From contig NC_066838.1 in assembly GCF_001640805.2 (NCBI RefSeq), positions 6,404,601-6,468,600 on the forward strand: DNA of 64,000 bases, read 5' to 3'. Below the pieces are notes generated by a model. That model was not told the origin of the DNA. It ran no database searches and saw nothing but the letters and a program-made list of their open reading frames with translations. This DNA comes from Lates calcarifer (lineage: Eukaryota > Chordata > Actinopteri > Centropomidae). The position numbers and the translations under genes are program-made. This document shows positions 13,401-27,219 of this stretch, piece by piece (position 1 is the stretch's first letter; each line of letters begins with the position of its first letter).

Positions 13401-16400
13401 TAATACTCAACAGATGCTAATTAACTTACAGAGAACTATGATTACAGCAGCAGGAAATTGATTATTACTGGCTTCCCGCCGCACCACACCCTACACTCCA
13501 TTAATACCCAGTGCATTAAAGATGGAACCTGTTGCTCTGGCTCATTTAAAGGCTTTCTGCTGACAGCTGAGATGGTATCCATCATCACATGGCTTTAAAG
13601 TGGAATTTCTGCATATTGCATGAGAATGCAATGGGTCTAATGCTGCTGCAGTTCAGATATCTTCTCTGACCTTTAGCTCAGAGTATATTCAGTTATGTTC
13701 GCTTTTGATGTGAATTGCCATAAATGCCCCTTTGCCCTCTAAGCACATAAACCAATTTACTGACTTATAAACATGTTTATTCATTTGTATCCTTCACCAA
13801 GGCTTTGCACCAGTCTAGTATTTTCATATTTTTTTATTTTTCAGTGAGTTGTTATTAACACAGCAAGGGCTCACTGTCCTCTGGGTCAATTTAATATATC
13901 TCTTTCACAGCAGCAGCAAGAGTGGATCACTGCCTTTTTTTTAGATGTGTGGTGATAGAATAGTGACCTTTAATGAAAGTGGAACCATCAGTGAGTGAGT
14001 AAGCAAAGGCTAAGAGCTCTGTCCTGATATAGTGTGTTTAGATGAACGACAATCTGATTATTCCTTGCTTTCAGCCATGTCATGATTTTAGAGGCAAGAG
14101 TAAGCCAAATGCACAGTTGCTCGACTAACTCTCATTTGCATTAACTTGTCAAGAGGTAGGGAGATTGAGAGCGTGCAGCCAATAGTAGTTAGGTCACAGT
14201 TACTTCTGAGCCTTGTGTTCATCATATAACTGCAGTGTCCCTGGTTCACTTCCAGCTGGGGATCTCTTTTGCATGATGTGGTCCACTCTTGCCCCCCATG
14301 TTTCCTGTCTGTATCTGCACTGTCACTGTCTAATAAAATGCCAAAACAAAAACACTGATAAGGCAGAGACTCGCTGGGCACAATGATCAGCCAAAGCTGG
14401 CAGGTTGGAGTGTCAGTGATTGGCAGCCTGATTTCTTGGCTCTTGCTACATTTCTTAAAGTTTTTTTTTTGAGTCTGCATTTGCATTAAAAAGGCCCAGT
14501 GACAATAAACTCATCTTGGAGAGTAATGTTGTTGGAGGAACACTCATGCCTTTCTGGAAATAATCAAATGTTTGTTTGAAGTTGTGATTCACAGGTGAAA
14601 TGCTGCCAGAGACAATGAAAAGCAAAAATCTGTTCTGCGTAGTCAATGTTTGTTTGCCGTAGTGTGATAAAGGCTGGTAATGACGCTAAATGCTAAATAG
14701 GTCCCAGAACACACCACACATGACCATAAAACTTTATAAAGCTTTTGCAGAAGCAAACAAACAAAAAGCTTCTGCCAGAGTGGGCATGGGATAACTAAAT
14801 TGGTGCAGGCATTAGGCAGCTAAATGCATAATAACTAAATTATTCTCCTAAAACTGACTAGAGGAAAGGCCACCTGGACTCAGGACTAAGCAGCCAGGGT
14901 TTGGATCAATGATAGCTTAACATTTGAGGCAAATGATGAGGCTCAGGCAACCTATTTGCCTCTAGTTCTGCCTGCAGGAATCCGGTCTGCCAGCACAAAT
15001 GATGATGAACACCCAAGACGGCTCCAGAATCAGCACCATGGACAGCGGTCAAGACAGATTTACTGAGTGAATTCATTTTCCTGGAAAGACTTAAGATGTG
15101 TCCCAGTTTCGTACTACAAACTCCTACATAATTCTAACTGGATTTAAGTCTGTAGTGTGTTCACACTGGAACTGTGACACAATTAAGTATTCAGAAAAAT
15201 GTCAGGATGCATGCTAAAATTGTTTGATTTTTGAGGACAGTGTGGGCAGACACCCTTGTCCCACAGTGTATGTACAAAGGAAAAAAATCAAACAAATTGT
15301 GGATGCTGTCTGAACAGCTTAAGGAACATCTCCACATTTTAATTGGCAACAGTGTTCCAAGGTCAAAGTTTGTTGATGGTTTTTTGGCACGTCTTATATA
15401 ATTCCCTGTCAGTGCAAAACAGTAAAGTACATTAAAGTCTTGTATATAAACTGCAAAAACAGTGTGCTGTGAAGATTAGTATGCAGCATATACTTGTTAG
15501 AAATGTGATTTTAGCACAAAGCTTTTATTTTACCTCAGCTGGCGCCTCTACTTGACTCCTCTGAATTATATTAAATGAGTGGGCAGTAATAGATCTGTCT
15601 GTTCACATGTCTGTTTGTTCATCTGTCACATGCAATATCTCAGGTGCAACTGACTGGGTTTTTAATGAAACTCACAGAAATGACACATCTTAACAGGGTG
15701 TTCAAGCATTTCCACTGCCAGTTAAAGTGATTGGCATGTTGGTGGCGGGCTTACAAGTCAGAGCTGAAACTTTAATAAACATCCTCTGCTGCCCTGCAGG
15801 TTTGACTGATGTGGAATTTAGTGCACATACACAGCAATGCTTACATTAAAAAAACGTACTTCAAGGACCATCAGTTTATGTCATATTAGATTTTCCACCA
15901 TTTTGAGTCTCCCCCAGTAGCGAGAAACAGAAGCCAGTGCGCATGATCTCCACCTTTATATTCTGTGAACAAAATTCTGCTAGTGCTGCTTTTCACACAG
16001 TACACTGATCAAGTACCATACACTGTTTGATGTTTGACCATGTTTGCGGTTGACCTTTCAGAGTGTGTCCAGGCAACTTTATGCAGGGAATTAAGACTGG
16101 AAAAACTCATTTGTATGATTATCACCAACAAAAGCTCATGGATTTGGCCTCTTTGCTTTCTTGCTCTCTCTGTTTCCTGTAGTGAATAAAAACAAAAATC
16201 CAAGGTTTATATCTAATGCAGCCTCTGGGACATTTTCAAATCTACAACCATCTGCAGCTGGTGGTTTAAATGAGAGAATTGGACAAATATTTTCATCTCC
16301 CCTGACATTCTGCTCATATTCACTCCTCCATAATGACATACCAACAAGCTTACCTAAGCCCCACAGTGAATAAACTTTGTTATATGTGACTTACCTAAGA

Positions 16401-19400
16401 ATTTATTGGCTGATTGGCCCAGATGGCATCTGCATCGTTTGTGTAGTATGACACGTTCACTGTGCTATTCCTTATTTGTTTTAATTCCCTGAAAAATTTG
16501 TCACAGTGCGACAAGTGCAGTGTGTTTTTTTCTACAGAATAACATCCTTTGTTAGTCGTCCTCAGGACATATTTCAAGCTTTTTGCCCTCTTTTTGTGCT
16601 GCTGTGTGTCACTGTTGTGCAGGTTTAGTCTGCACACTGTACACAGGAGGATTATGTGCTTTTCCTTGCTTGTCTCTGTGCTCTCGCTGTAATCTGCTCC
16701 GCGACTCTCTCCCTTTCCCTTTCTCTGCTTGGCCCATTGTTGCCATGCCACCACATCACACTGTAATCGTATGAAGCTTGATGGCCACCATGATAAGAGT
16801 CTGCAGGCTACAGGGAGACTGCTTCTAAGCTGGCTGCAAGCTTCTGCTTTCATACCCAGCAAAATGATTATTGACATTGAGCAAAAACATACTGCTGGAA
16901 AGAGATTACGCAAAAGGGAAGGTTACTTCAGATTTGTAATGCAGAGCCACAGTTGGGCAGATTCATTTAGAGAGGCCTATATTTAAAACAGGCTTATATT
17001 GGAGACAGGCTTTTTCAAGTATATTGGACACATCTCTGTAAGAAGCTTCCCTTTTACTGATGTTATTATGTAGATTCACTGTTGATGTTGTCTGCCATTC
17101 ATGCAAGTAAAAAGCTTTTAAACATAATTAGTACTCAGCCATTAATTGAATATTAGCTTTTATTTGAGAATTTATTTTCTCCTTGTACATATCAAATGTA
17201 CCTCCAGCCACAAAACTACAAATAGACTTATTGATTTCTAATCAATTTCTTATCAATCTATCCATGTTATCAACAGCAAAACCAGGGATTACTGCATATA
17301 TATGTCTCATAAAAGTTGAAGTGTTTTCTCACCTGCGATTGCTGCAAACAGACAAATAGATTTGAAATATCAGTGAATGGCAGTGAATGTGTTTCCATCA
17401 CAGCAACATTTGTATATCAGCAGGAAAATTAACCTGAAATATTTTGTTAGAATTTCTTAATTACTCAGCAAACCTCACTGACATATGACTGAGTCACACC
17501 CTATAGCCTTAGAGAATCAGTTTAGATTAAGAAATTACCATCACAATAATAATCACCAAATGGTTGAATTATACTGATGACTTCCCTGCAAAAGATTCAG
17601 TTTATGATCTAACTTCCCAACTACAAAGACTACCAGGGAGTTACGCAACAAAAAAAGCAAAGCCACTTTGAAAACAAGCCCAAAAAATGCAACAGAAAAA
17701 TCTCACTAATTCCCAGCAACAGCTTGCTCAACAAAACACACAGTTTATGATGAAGTACGGAGACATTTGCAGCTTGGCTTCTATAAATGCATTTATGTTG
17801 GATTTTTCTGTTGTCATAATTAGAACTGAAAGACTGTCAGGCCATCAGCAGGTTGGAGGACAGAGGGCTGAAAATCTGGCTGCTACAAATTGATCCATGA
17901 TTGAAGCTTAATTAACACCAGCCAGAAACCCTTTAAAAACCTGTTACTGTGCCTCTGGTGCCCAGCTAAGCTAGTTAGCTGATCTGATCGGACACTTAGC
18001 AAGAAAAGCATCAGTATTAGCACCAATATTAAATTACCAGAAGAGACAGACAATTAATTGTTGTGGTGACTGCTCCACTTTATGTCGTCTCTTCAATACA
18101 ATTAACCTTCTCTTGGAGTCTCCCCTGTGTTTCAGAAACTGCCTCTAAAGCAGTGCCTTTTTGTTTGTTGTACCTCATCTAAATACATTTTAAATGAGCT
18201 GCCTGTGGCTTTAGTAAAAATTTGATGTTATTTTTTACTCGTGCAGAGGCAGAATTTCATCAGACTAACAGTGCGTCTGGTTTAAGAGTCACTGTGGTGC
18301 CTTATGCCCTGCTCTGAGTCCCGTCTGGCAGTGCTATGTTGTGCGGGGCAGGGCTTGGCGCTGCGCATGGGGGGGACAGATGGTCTTACGTGTGATCTAG
18401 TTGGAGGTCCAGAGCTGTACCCCAGCAGGGACCCTGGCAGCTGACAAGCCTGGCCCCACGTGCACTTTCCCTGGGTGGGACGCTGACAGTGACGGCAACA
18501 GGATGGGCCACCCAGGTGTCGGCCAGAAGGACAGAGACTCTCTCTCTCCCCTCCAGCCACCACAGCCAGCTGTTTCACCTCTGATGCTGCTGCACATCGC
18601 CGCCATCACAAGCAGGGAGGGAAAAAATTACACTACAAACCTGGAATCATGTTCAAACGCAACACCAGGCTGATACTTAACAATAATGCCATCATGGCCA
18701 CAATAATTCTCAGCCATTTGCACCACTTGAGTGATTCAACAAGCCAGGTTTATTACAACAGCAGCATGTCAAAGATACTATTAGATGAAATATAGCAGCA
18801 GACAGATATTTTCAGGCACCTTCAGCTCAGAAGCTTAAAGTCTGCTCAGGATACTGTTGATGTGTGTGGGTGGTTGTACCATATAAGCATTTTAATGCAT
18901 CTACAATTGTGTGTGCCAGCATATTGGACAGATAGGTTTGATGGATGGAGACAGGCTGAAGCCAAACTGCAGCGATGCTGTTTTGTTGCTGCTTGTGTCA
19001 TTCAAGATGTCGTCACTGATGAAGTTATCACGATGACGCTCTCATACGAACATACGCAGCCTGAGCGAGCCCCGCAGCTTAGGGCACCAGGAAATTCATC
19101 AAGTCATCACAGATCAAGTCACACTGTCATTGATGGCATTGAAAAAGTAACAAGGGCAAGGTATCGAGGGCCCGGATAATGTGGCAGGAGCTGAAAAATG
19201 CATTTATTTTAGCCAACCCCCGCGACTCTGGGCTGGCTGGCCTGATGCACTCCACGGTTAGTCAGCACTCCCGCCACTGTGCCAGCTCAGCTTTTATTCC
19301 GCGCCCTGGAAATTGAGTTTTGCTGGCCCTGTAATGTACTCAAAACTACATCTGCAACTGACTGATAAATCTACGCTTTGTTGCGCCTGACGGATGGCTG

Positions 19401-22221
19401 TGAAAATGAAAATTCACCACGGCATGTTGCTGTGTCAGAAGGAAGGTCACTTTAGATTTTCCACCGCTCACCGAGGAATCTCTGCTCAGGGTGAGGTCGA
19501 AATGACCGTTTTGTCTCAGAATCTGGTTTCAAGGCTTTAATATTTTCTTAAGCTTGTTCGGTTCAATGAGATGACAGGTTCCTGGATTGTTTCGTTCCAC
19601 TGTGGTGTCTCTGAGCAGACCACACTGGGAGGGTACATTAAAAAAACACTGCTCTCCTCCTGATGTGTCAACAATATCTATTATTTGTTGAGGGATAATG
19701 GCTTTATATCAGCAGAGCGGTAATTGCATGTGTGTGTGTGTGTGTGGTTACATACATGAGGGTGCTGTTCAGCCAGCTTGATAAATACCATAAGATGACA
19801 GATCTTTATTGCAGAGCAGCAGTCGGGGTCTGACACTCCGAAGACCAATTTCAGACTGTTAACAAGGCCTGGACCAGGAATACCTCACAGCAAAATGTCA
19901 CAAGGCCTCCCTTTCCACACCTCTGTACTCTCGTTCTCTCCCATTCCCTCTCTGCTCTGCCCCCAGCCCTCCCATGGACATTCAACGAATTGTAGTTCCT
20001 CTCTTTCAATTTGCCGACCATGTTACCTCGTTCCACAATGTGCTGCCCCGGGGGATCGTGGGTAGGCAAGAGCAGCGGCCCTGGCCAGGTCCGCAGAGAG
20101 CTGATAACCTTTCAGTGTTGCTTTAGCACGCTGTGTAAAGAACAATCAGTGCTTATCACCGTCGACTACAGGCGAATGCTAATTCACTGTCATGCAGACA
20201 GACTGCAGATGGGGGAATGAGAGCATCACTGGTTTTCACCCTGACAGCCTGACGTCTCCAGCAGACAAATAACTCTTAGAAGACTGAAGTTTTTTGGCTT
20301 TTTATTGCCTTTCTATTCTGCAATCCACTCCCTCAAATCCATGTGCTGAAATATTACTGGAAATGTATTCAGGTTTATACAGCCCTGCAGCTGTCATGGT
20401 AAAAAATAATATAATTAAATTTTAATTATAGTTTGTGAGTACTTAACAGCAGATGATTAGACAGTTATCACTAGATAGATATGTTTGGATAAAGATGTCA
20501 TATGTAACATATTCATGTGGCTCTGTCAAAAATCCAAACAGAGATGGATTAACTCCAAGTAGCTCATTTCACTTTTTGTTTTGCTCTGCATTAGACTAAA
20601 CAGTGGTATGTGTGCAGCTGACTGATAGCACCTAGAGCTGGACAGCGTTTAGACAATGTCCAATGGAGTATAACAAGTGTAGCTATAAAATAAATAAAAG
20701 TAATTAATTCAACAGCTTAACAGTATTTATATAAATGAATGATGAATTAATTTGCACATTAATACCACAACACAGATGCTAGCCTGATGCTAACTGTGTT
20801 CCTCAGTAACTGACCAGAGCTGCAAAAATAACTTGTAACTTTACACATGAAAGTGTTTGCAGGTCTTGGAAAGTGCAACTGCATACATGAAAAAATTAGT
20901 ATGAAGAGGGAGCTGTGTGAAGTAAATACATGATAAATGATTAGATAAATAAATTGCCTCAAGTGATGTCATTTGAGACAGCATTGGTTGGGGCTGAAAG
21001 CTACAATTTCGAAAATGGAAAAATATCTGGGCATAAAATTTAATATAAATAATAAAATAATATATAAATATTTCATTTTCTCCCATAACTCTTGCTGGGC
21101 TCTGCACAGGTTCATGTCTAATCCTCAGACAGAAGTAGAAAATCAGCATTGATGAAGACGGGTCAAGGCGCTGACGAGTTGCAATGATGAGCTGCACTTC
21201 TTTTTCCATCACCCTCTCTTCTCTGATTTTCAGTCATCCTTCTACTATCACTGTTTAATTTAAGAAAGGTATAAAAGCTCCAAAAATTATAGAGACATTT
21301 AGTAGCAGACATTTGAAGTTGGCGTTACATTTGATGTTACCAGTATTTCCAAAAAGGCTAATTTATAATCTGCAAGTTATCACAGGATTTCACACTGCAT
21401 TATTTTGTATAACAGAATAAAATGTAATGCTGAATAAAATTTAGAATGCAGATAAAAATACAAATATAAAAAGTCCACAAACAATTTATCATTTTCCTTG
21501 TTTACCTGCAGATTGTTTGTAGAAAAATTCCTTCAAGTTTGAAGGATAAGATGAAGAGGGCTTTTTCAGACATTGCTACAAACCAAAAAAGAACTTAGAC
21601 TTGCTGTCCCAGCTATATAGCTCTATTCACTTCTGCTGCAGGAAAAAAGATTCATGTGATATACACTTATTAGTATGTGTGGCCATGAAAAGACAGGCAG
21701 CACAAGACCACAAGATCTCATAGGAAAACTATTTGGTTTATTGTCCCTTGAGTGCAAGATTGAGAAAAAAAATATAGCTTCAAGAAAACAAATCCAACAA
21801 AATTACATTGTTAAATTGTACAAATTATTTTTCACCCGGAACCTTTTTCCCTAAAATTTCATAGAAAAACCTTTTCAGGAGGAATATTAATTGTAGCAAA
21901 ATGTCAAAAGGAAAAAACAATCTTTCTGCAGCTGCACTGAAAACAAGCGTTAGTAAGAAAGTAATTTATGGACCGCCAGCTGGTCTGTAAAGGTTACTAC
22001 CACAGGCGATTCAGATATGGTAGTTCAACAAGAACATAATTAAAATACTGCAGACTTGTAGACACATCAACATATGAAGATGCTTTCCTGTCTGGTGAGC
22101 AGAAAACAGACAGTTTTGTTGTTCGTTCCAGGAAAAGTTGACATTTTTCAGTCTTTCCCTGGCTCTGTGAGTATGTCTCTCTAAATGTGCCTCTTTGTCT
22201 TCTTGTCTTTCGTCCTCCCAG
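10461..22221 (+). other. tafa5 intron between the two TAFA-domain exons
   Basis: This 11.76-kb intron has a GTAAGT donor and a CAG acceptor. It contains a dispersed repeat copy (11055-11345), a short CT run (13142-13157) and a GC-richer patch (18280-18610). Segments near 13380-13660 and 19190-19500 could be regulatory. It also holds a 172-codon antisense open frame (16395-16913) without a recognisable domain. No other gene was recognised. Confidence 0.75.
11055..11345 (+). repeat. dispersed teleost repeat (GGAACAGTTC type), copy 2
   Basis: The left part reads AGCAATAGTTTGACATATTTGG, then GTTAGATGAGAAGACTGATG and TTAGCTTAGCTTAGCATAAA. The right part, AAGAAATAGTCTATCATATT to CTTTGGACAGAGCCAGG and CCCAGTCTTTATGGTAA, corresponds to the opposite arm of the same family. 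The element therefore looks like two partly inverted halves. Confidence 0.6.
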
Positions 22222-22349
22222 CGCGAATTGTGCGGAGCCGTCAGTGGTGTGAGATGGCTCCCTGCCTGGAGGGGGAGGTCTGCAGCCTCCTGTTCAACCG
22301 ATCCGGCTGGACCTGCACCAGGGGCAGTGGTCGCATCAAGACCGTCACG
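22222..22349 (+). CDS. tafa5: tafa5 coding exon, C-terminal half of TAFA domain
   Basis: This 128-nt exon follows a strong pyrimidine tract and CAG acceptor (ending 22221) and ends at ACG before a GTAATT donor at 22350. Its first two bases join the single G from 10460 to make an Ala codon, giving the junction CVD-A-RIVRSRQWCEM, which parallels CVDARIIKTKQWCDM in human TAFA5. It supplies the last four cysteines: C-x4-C-x5-C-x10-C, preceded by x11 across the junction, exactly the family spacing. NRS in LLFNRSGWTC is a possible N-glycosylation site that is also present in the mammalian protein. The exon ends at GRIKTVT with an intact codon (phase 0). Reading through the donor would add VIYKTQH and a stop, a possible intron-retention end but not the expected one. 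Confidence 0.95.
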
Positions 22350-22934
22350 GTAATTTACAAGACACAACATTAATATACGCCATATGCACTTAACAGCATC
22401 ATGCTCACATTTTCAGTGTGGGTGACCACACCACAAGCTGATAGTGTCTTGTGAAGCCTCAGCCCAGAGCTAGAGGTAGCATATTTCAGTCAAACAGCAA
22501 GTCAGTGTCCAGGTTTCAAAGGCTGCATCAATACTGAATCACAAAGGGAATAAAAACTGATGCTGCACTGCTCTCTGTGAGCTGAAAAACATCCAAGCAT
22601 TGTCAATTTATGGCCTAACTCTGGTCACTGGTTTAATTATAATCCACAACTTAACCTTACAGGATACTCTACTGGAAAAAAATCGAATAAACACACTACT
22701 GGGTATCACTTTGAATCAGAATCTCTCCTAGACACTTATAATACTATTAAGAACATTGGGAGGGGGATAAGAATGAGTGGAGAGTTTTCCAAAGCTTAAA
22801 TACATTACTAATACATTAAATACATTTACAATTACAAAAAGCTTGAAATTGCAAGTGAAACGTACAGGATTTTAGGTGATCTGGTCAAGTGTGATATAAC
22901 TTTTTAATTATGGGCATTATGTACCAATCCAGTC

Positions 22935-23190
22935 TTCAGTCTTATAAAGGAACTATATGTAAGTGTTTCTATCGCTAACGTTTGCATCAAAAGCTGATTA
23001 CTCACCAGTCTAGCAGAAACTTTCAGCATCAAATGTCATTCTCCTACTCAAAAAAGAGCTGTCTCCAACATGTTTTGCTCCTTGTTCTTTCACTTCTTTT
23101 CTTCTGTTCAAGTTGGCATGCTAAGCAGCTAGCCCCGACTCATCTTGTAACTTTCCGATAGCTACTCACAGTAGCATCCAGACAGCCCCG
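22935..23190 (+). repeat. possible dispersed repeat
   Basis: The pattern GGAACTATATGTAAGTGTTT followed by AAAAGCTGATTACTCACCAG and CTAAGCAGCTAGC resembles a repeat I associate with fish genomes. There is only one copy in the window, so this rests on recognition rather than on internal comparison. Confidence 0.3.
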
Positions 23191-24017
23191 CAGAAGCAGT
23201 GTTTCTCAGAGGGTATATTCTTACCCCTTGTATTGTACACGCATCAATGGCTGAGGATCTTGGCAAGCGACCATCACCACCACCCACTCTACACCATGTT
23301 TGGTGGCAGAGAATAAATACAAATTCCCCCTTTATTTTGCTGTTTTTTTACATTCCACATGTGTATACATTGAGCCCTGGGAAAACTAACAACACCACTT
23401 ATTGTGACATCACTTATTGGGGTGCAGCCACCAGTGCAAAACTACTGAACTTGTTACTGTTTTAACCACGACTGATGTGTTCAGTAGCAGTTCTCTGTGC
23501 CATTTGATTCTTTGTTGATTTACCAGTCAAACAAACAAACCTGTGTGGGCAATTATCAGAGGTTTTCCCTTGTCCATATACAGTAAAACGTCTGACTAAT
23601 GCTGACACACTGTGAATTCAGATATGAATACGAGCAGTTGATAAAAAATAATTTGTTCAACCATGAGATCAGACATTTCAGATATCAGTGTAGTGCTGAG
23701 GAAAGTAACAATAGCTGACAACACTCAGTAACCTCTCCCTGACTCTGTGAGAGATGTAAATGAACACAAAACATGGTGAATTTTTAAAACCTTCAATATG
23801 GTGTCATCTGGTCTTCTGTAGGCTCCTCTCTCAGTGCTACATGCATCCAATGCCTCAGAGCTGCCAATGCCACAACGCTAACCGAGGCTTTGCAATGTGA
23901 TTAACTGTTACTTGATTCAATGGTACAGCAAACACAAATTCTTTATACCTTCATCTTATTAGTCTGAGTGATTGTATCGTTATAAAGCAAGTATCATGTT
24001 TGAATGCCATGATTGGG

Positions 24018-24033
24018 AAAAAAAAAAAAAAAA
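24018..24033 (+). repeat. poly(A) run, 16 nt
   Basis: Sixteen uninterrupted A residues in the intron. No target-site duplication or retroposed body was recognised beside it. Confidence 0.8.
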
Positions 24034-26400
24034 CTCTAAAGACACCTATAGAGTGGCCAATAATAGTCACTCTCCGGGCGCTACTGCTTGCCTAGTCAAT
24101 TACTGAGTCGCCATGGATACAGGTTTCACTGTTGCTGTGTGGTTCACACCATACTGCTTGGTAATTTCACACCATTCAACTTTACTTTTTTACTTCACTT
24201 CAGCTTCTTTTACCAGGTGAGCATTATCCACCAGTTATTTTTAGTGATGTGGTGTTGATGTCAGGTCCAAGAAACGCAATTATCTTCCACCAGCTGTGTC
24301 TCTTAAACCTGGCGCCTGTTGTCAGCAGCCATGCAGACGCTGAAATCTAATCTGAACCTAATCTAAACTTCCATTTGCTCTTATCTATTTGATTAAACAG
24401 TAACAAGAACTTAAACTAAAGTCATCTCTCCATTTTGTCCACTAACATTCTGTTTAATATTGTCAGTGATATGCTGCTTAATTTTGTCTCAAAAGCCGAT
24501 GATATTGTCCTTCAAGACCTCAAGAGTAGTAGAATCACTTACTTGGTCAGGTATGACCCATAGCTAATGGTGGCTAAGGTTAATTAATGTTAGCTAAGTT
24601 TATTTCAGTAATTATCACTCAATTTAAATAGGCTTGCTTCATATATGGACCATATAACTTAACTCGACACTGATATTTTACCTTTAAATAAGTCAGAGTC
24701 AGAGTCAGAAGACAATATATCAGTCTCTGTTCACTTTTGTTAAAATCACCTTATTGTCACTGAGTGGGCTGACTTTAGTGTGCTCTGGGAGACAAATAAT
24801 AGCCATGATATCTGGACACTTATCTACGGTGGCTGAGAGCGTTCATCACACTGCAGCTTATGAAAACACATGCAAATTAAGAATACATACTCATTAATTA
24901 TGTTGTCAAATTGATCAAAAGGTAATTTCTTAATTTGCTTGTGTTTTCTTCAGTTGCAGAGCATTGAGCTCTCTCAGCCACTGCACTCATCAGTCTAAAT
25001 ATTAATACACTGTATTAGTGATAATCTAATTATTGGCCAATGTATGAGTTGGGCTTATTTATAGATTCTAGGAGACCATTTCAAATTTCCACCATAGTAA
25101 AGGGAATAAATCTGCTCAAACAGTAGCAAATACACAGATATCTGCCCCAGGTATGAAGATGTCAAAATACAGAGAGACAGAGAGACTAAAAGAAGAGGCA
25201 GAGGGATATAACTTAAAGAGACAGAGCGAGTGAAACAGCAAAATACAAAGCGTTGATGTCAGCAAGAGATGACAAGACAGAGCTGGAGAGACTGCTGTCC
25301 TCATCATCAGGTACACAAGGCCAAAGGTCAACCTGTGACTGTCTCTGATTTTCACTCTCTCTCTTTTATCTTTCTCTCACCCTGTCTCTTTATCTCTCCC
25401 GCTCCTCTGTCTCCTCCGTCCAGCAGCCCTGGGCAGCTGCGGCAGATTTCACGCACGCATTCCCACCATGCTATAATCTACCCTGACAGCACACTTAGGT
25501 TAGTGTTTTGCTTTTGTACATATATTTACAAAAATGCAGATTACGTGTTCCACTGAATATCCCCAATTAGCTGCTGCCGAGCAGTTTTATTCTGGAAGTT
25601 AAATACAAGTGATGCTGGTGTTTTTTTTGTTTTTTTTTGCGGGGGCAGGGATAGTGAGGATTTGGCAGCAGAAGAGAGGAGGTATCCAGAGGTATTTGTT
25701 GTAAGACCTGAAAAGGGAGGAAGGCACATTCTGGAAGATAAATGAAAATGAGAAATCTATAAGGAGGATTGATCGGGCTGGAGCATGAAGAGAGGGAACG
25801 GGACAGAGGGCCAGACTGTCGTTCGGCCACTGGCCAAGCTTTGTCTGTCCACATCTGGGCGCAAGTATGTGTGAGAAAGAGAGTGTAGAGAGGGAGTTTG
25901 AACTGTGAGAGAATCTGTCTCCATGTGCTCATAATCACATTATATACCAGCATTCAGTGTGACAGTATGGGTTTCTGAAAGCTGATAATGGCTGCAATCA
26001 TTATTCATGCTGTGGTGCACAGGTTTGACGTAGGTGGAGTTAGCCACTAGAATTAGGTGAGATATATACCTGATGGTGGCAGATCGTGCAGAAAACCATG
26101 CATCCAATAGAACATATATGATGCTGTGATAATCAATTATGCACAGAGTTTGGGTTCAGTAGCATTTTACCATCTACCATTTATCTAAATCCCTTATCAA
26201 ATGGCTTATTGTTTTTAATGCCTGATCAAATCTTACTTTTTCTAACTAAAACTGTAAATGAGGTTCAATCTGTATTTTATTGGCTGAGGAGGCAGAAACA
26301 CTTTATTTTTGAGTGGCAGCCACATTAATGTGGATAGATGCTGAAAATGAGATGAGCAGGGGACGATATCAAATGTTGATTAATTTAATTTGACACACGA

Positions 26401-26419
26401 AACCCTAACCCTAACCCTA
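26401..26419 (-). repeat. interstitial telomere-like repeat, three units
   Basis: Three consecutive CCCTAA units (TTAGGG on the minus strand) lie inside the intron. A two-unit run occurs at 56060-56072. Confidence 0.7.
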
Positions 26420-27219
26420 CTTACCTTTACATTTTACTTTTTACAAGCTAATTCATGACTATGAAGTTCAGATGTTTAAATGTTTAAAAAGACGTTTGAA
26501 TTTGGCAGCAATATTTACATTGTACAACTGGTTATTTAGGACAGAAAAGGAGAGGAAAGGAGCTTACAACAACATTCCTCAATTCAGCAGCTGTGTTATG
26601 TAACCAGAAAACATATTTACATCTCCTCCAGGGAACCGTCTCTGTTGTCATCTGTTATTTTTCAGATGTAGCATGCTTTTGTTTTGTTAATATTTTTGGG
26701 TGAGTGCCTGTCCTGGCTGCCTGGTTGGACTGGGTCAACCAGCGTAGGCCATTTTTATATTGTGTACCACTGGGATTAGTACAAGTGGACCCACTGACAA
26801 TACTGTCCTGGGTGGAGCCCAGGGATAGGGTGTTCATTTGTTCACCCATCACATCATCCAGAGAAAGACATATCAACTACTGCTGGTTTTGTTTGGACCA
26901 ATAAATGACTGCTGATGTGATTCCCTGATGTCAGTGACCCAATAACCTTTCCTCTGGCACCGCAGTGACGCCAGAATTTCTCTGACTAACACTTTAACAG
27001 CCAATCTTAAAAACTAATGGCTGAGTTGTCATGAAATTGTTGCTGTGAATATTCCTGGTCCTCTTAGTCTCAAACCTGTTTTGTTGTTGACTCCCTTACC
27101 TTTCCTCTAGCACCAGTATCAGGCCAAAATATAGACAGGAAATATTAAAAATGAAAAGGCAAATTTACTGGGCACATTGATTCTCCTCAGAGGAGGAGCT
27201 CCTCACACATTAAACACGT

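Noticed and set aside
14088..14486. 132-codon minus-strand open frame
   Set aside because: No recognisable domain, no splice or promoter context.
16395..16913. 172-codon antisense open frame in the tafa5 intron
   Set aside because: The translation shows no known motif and two plus-strand frames overlap it. Nothing supports it beyond length.
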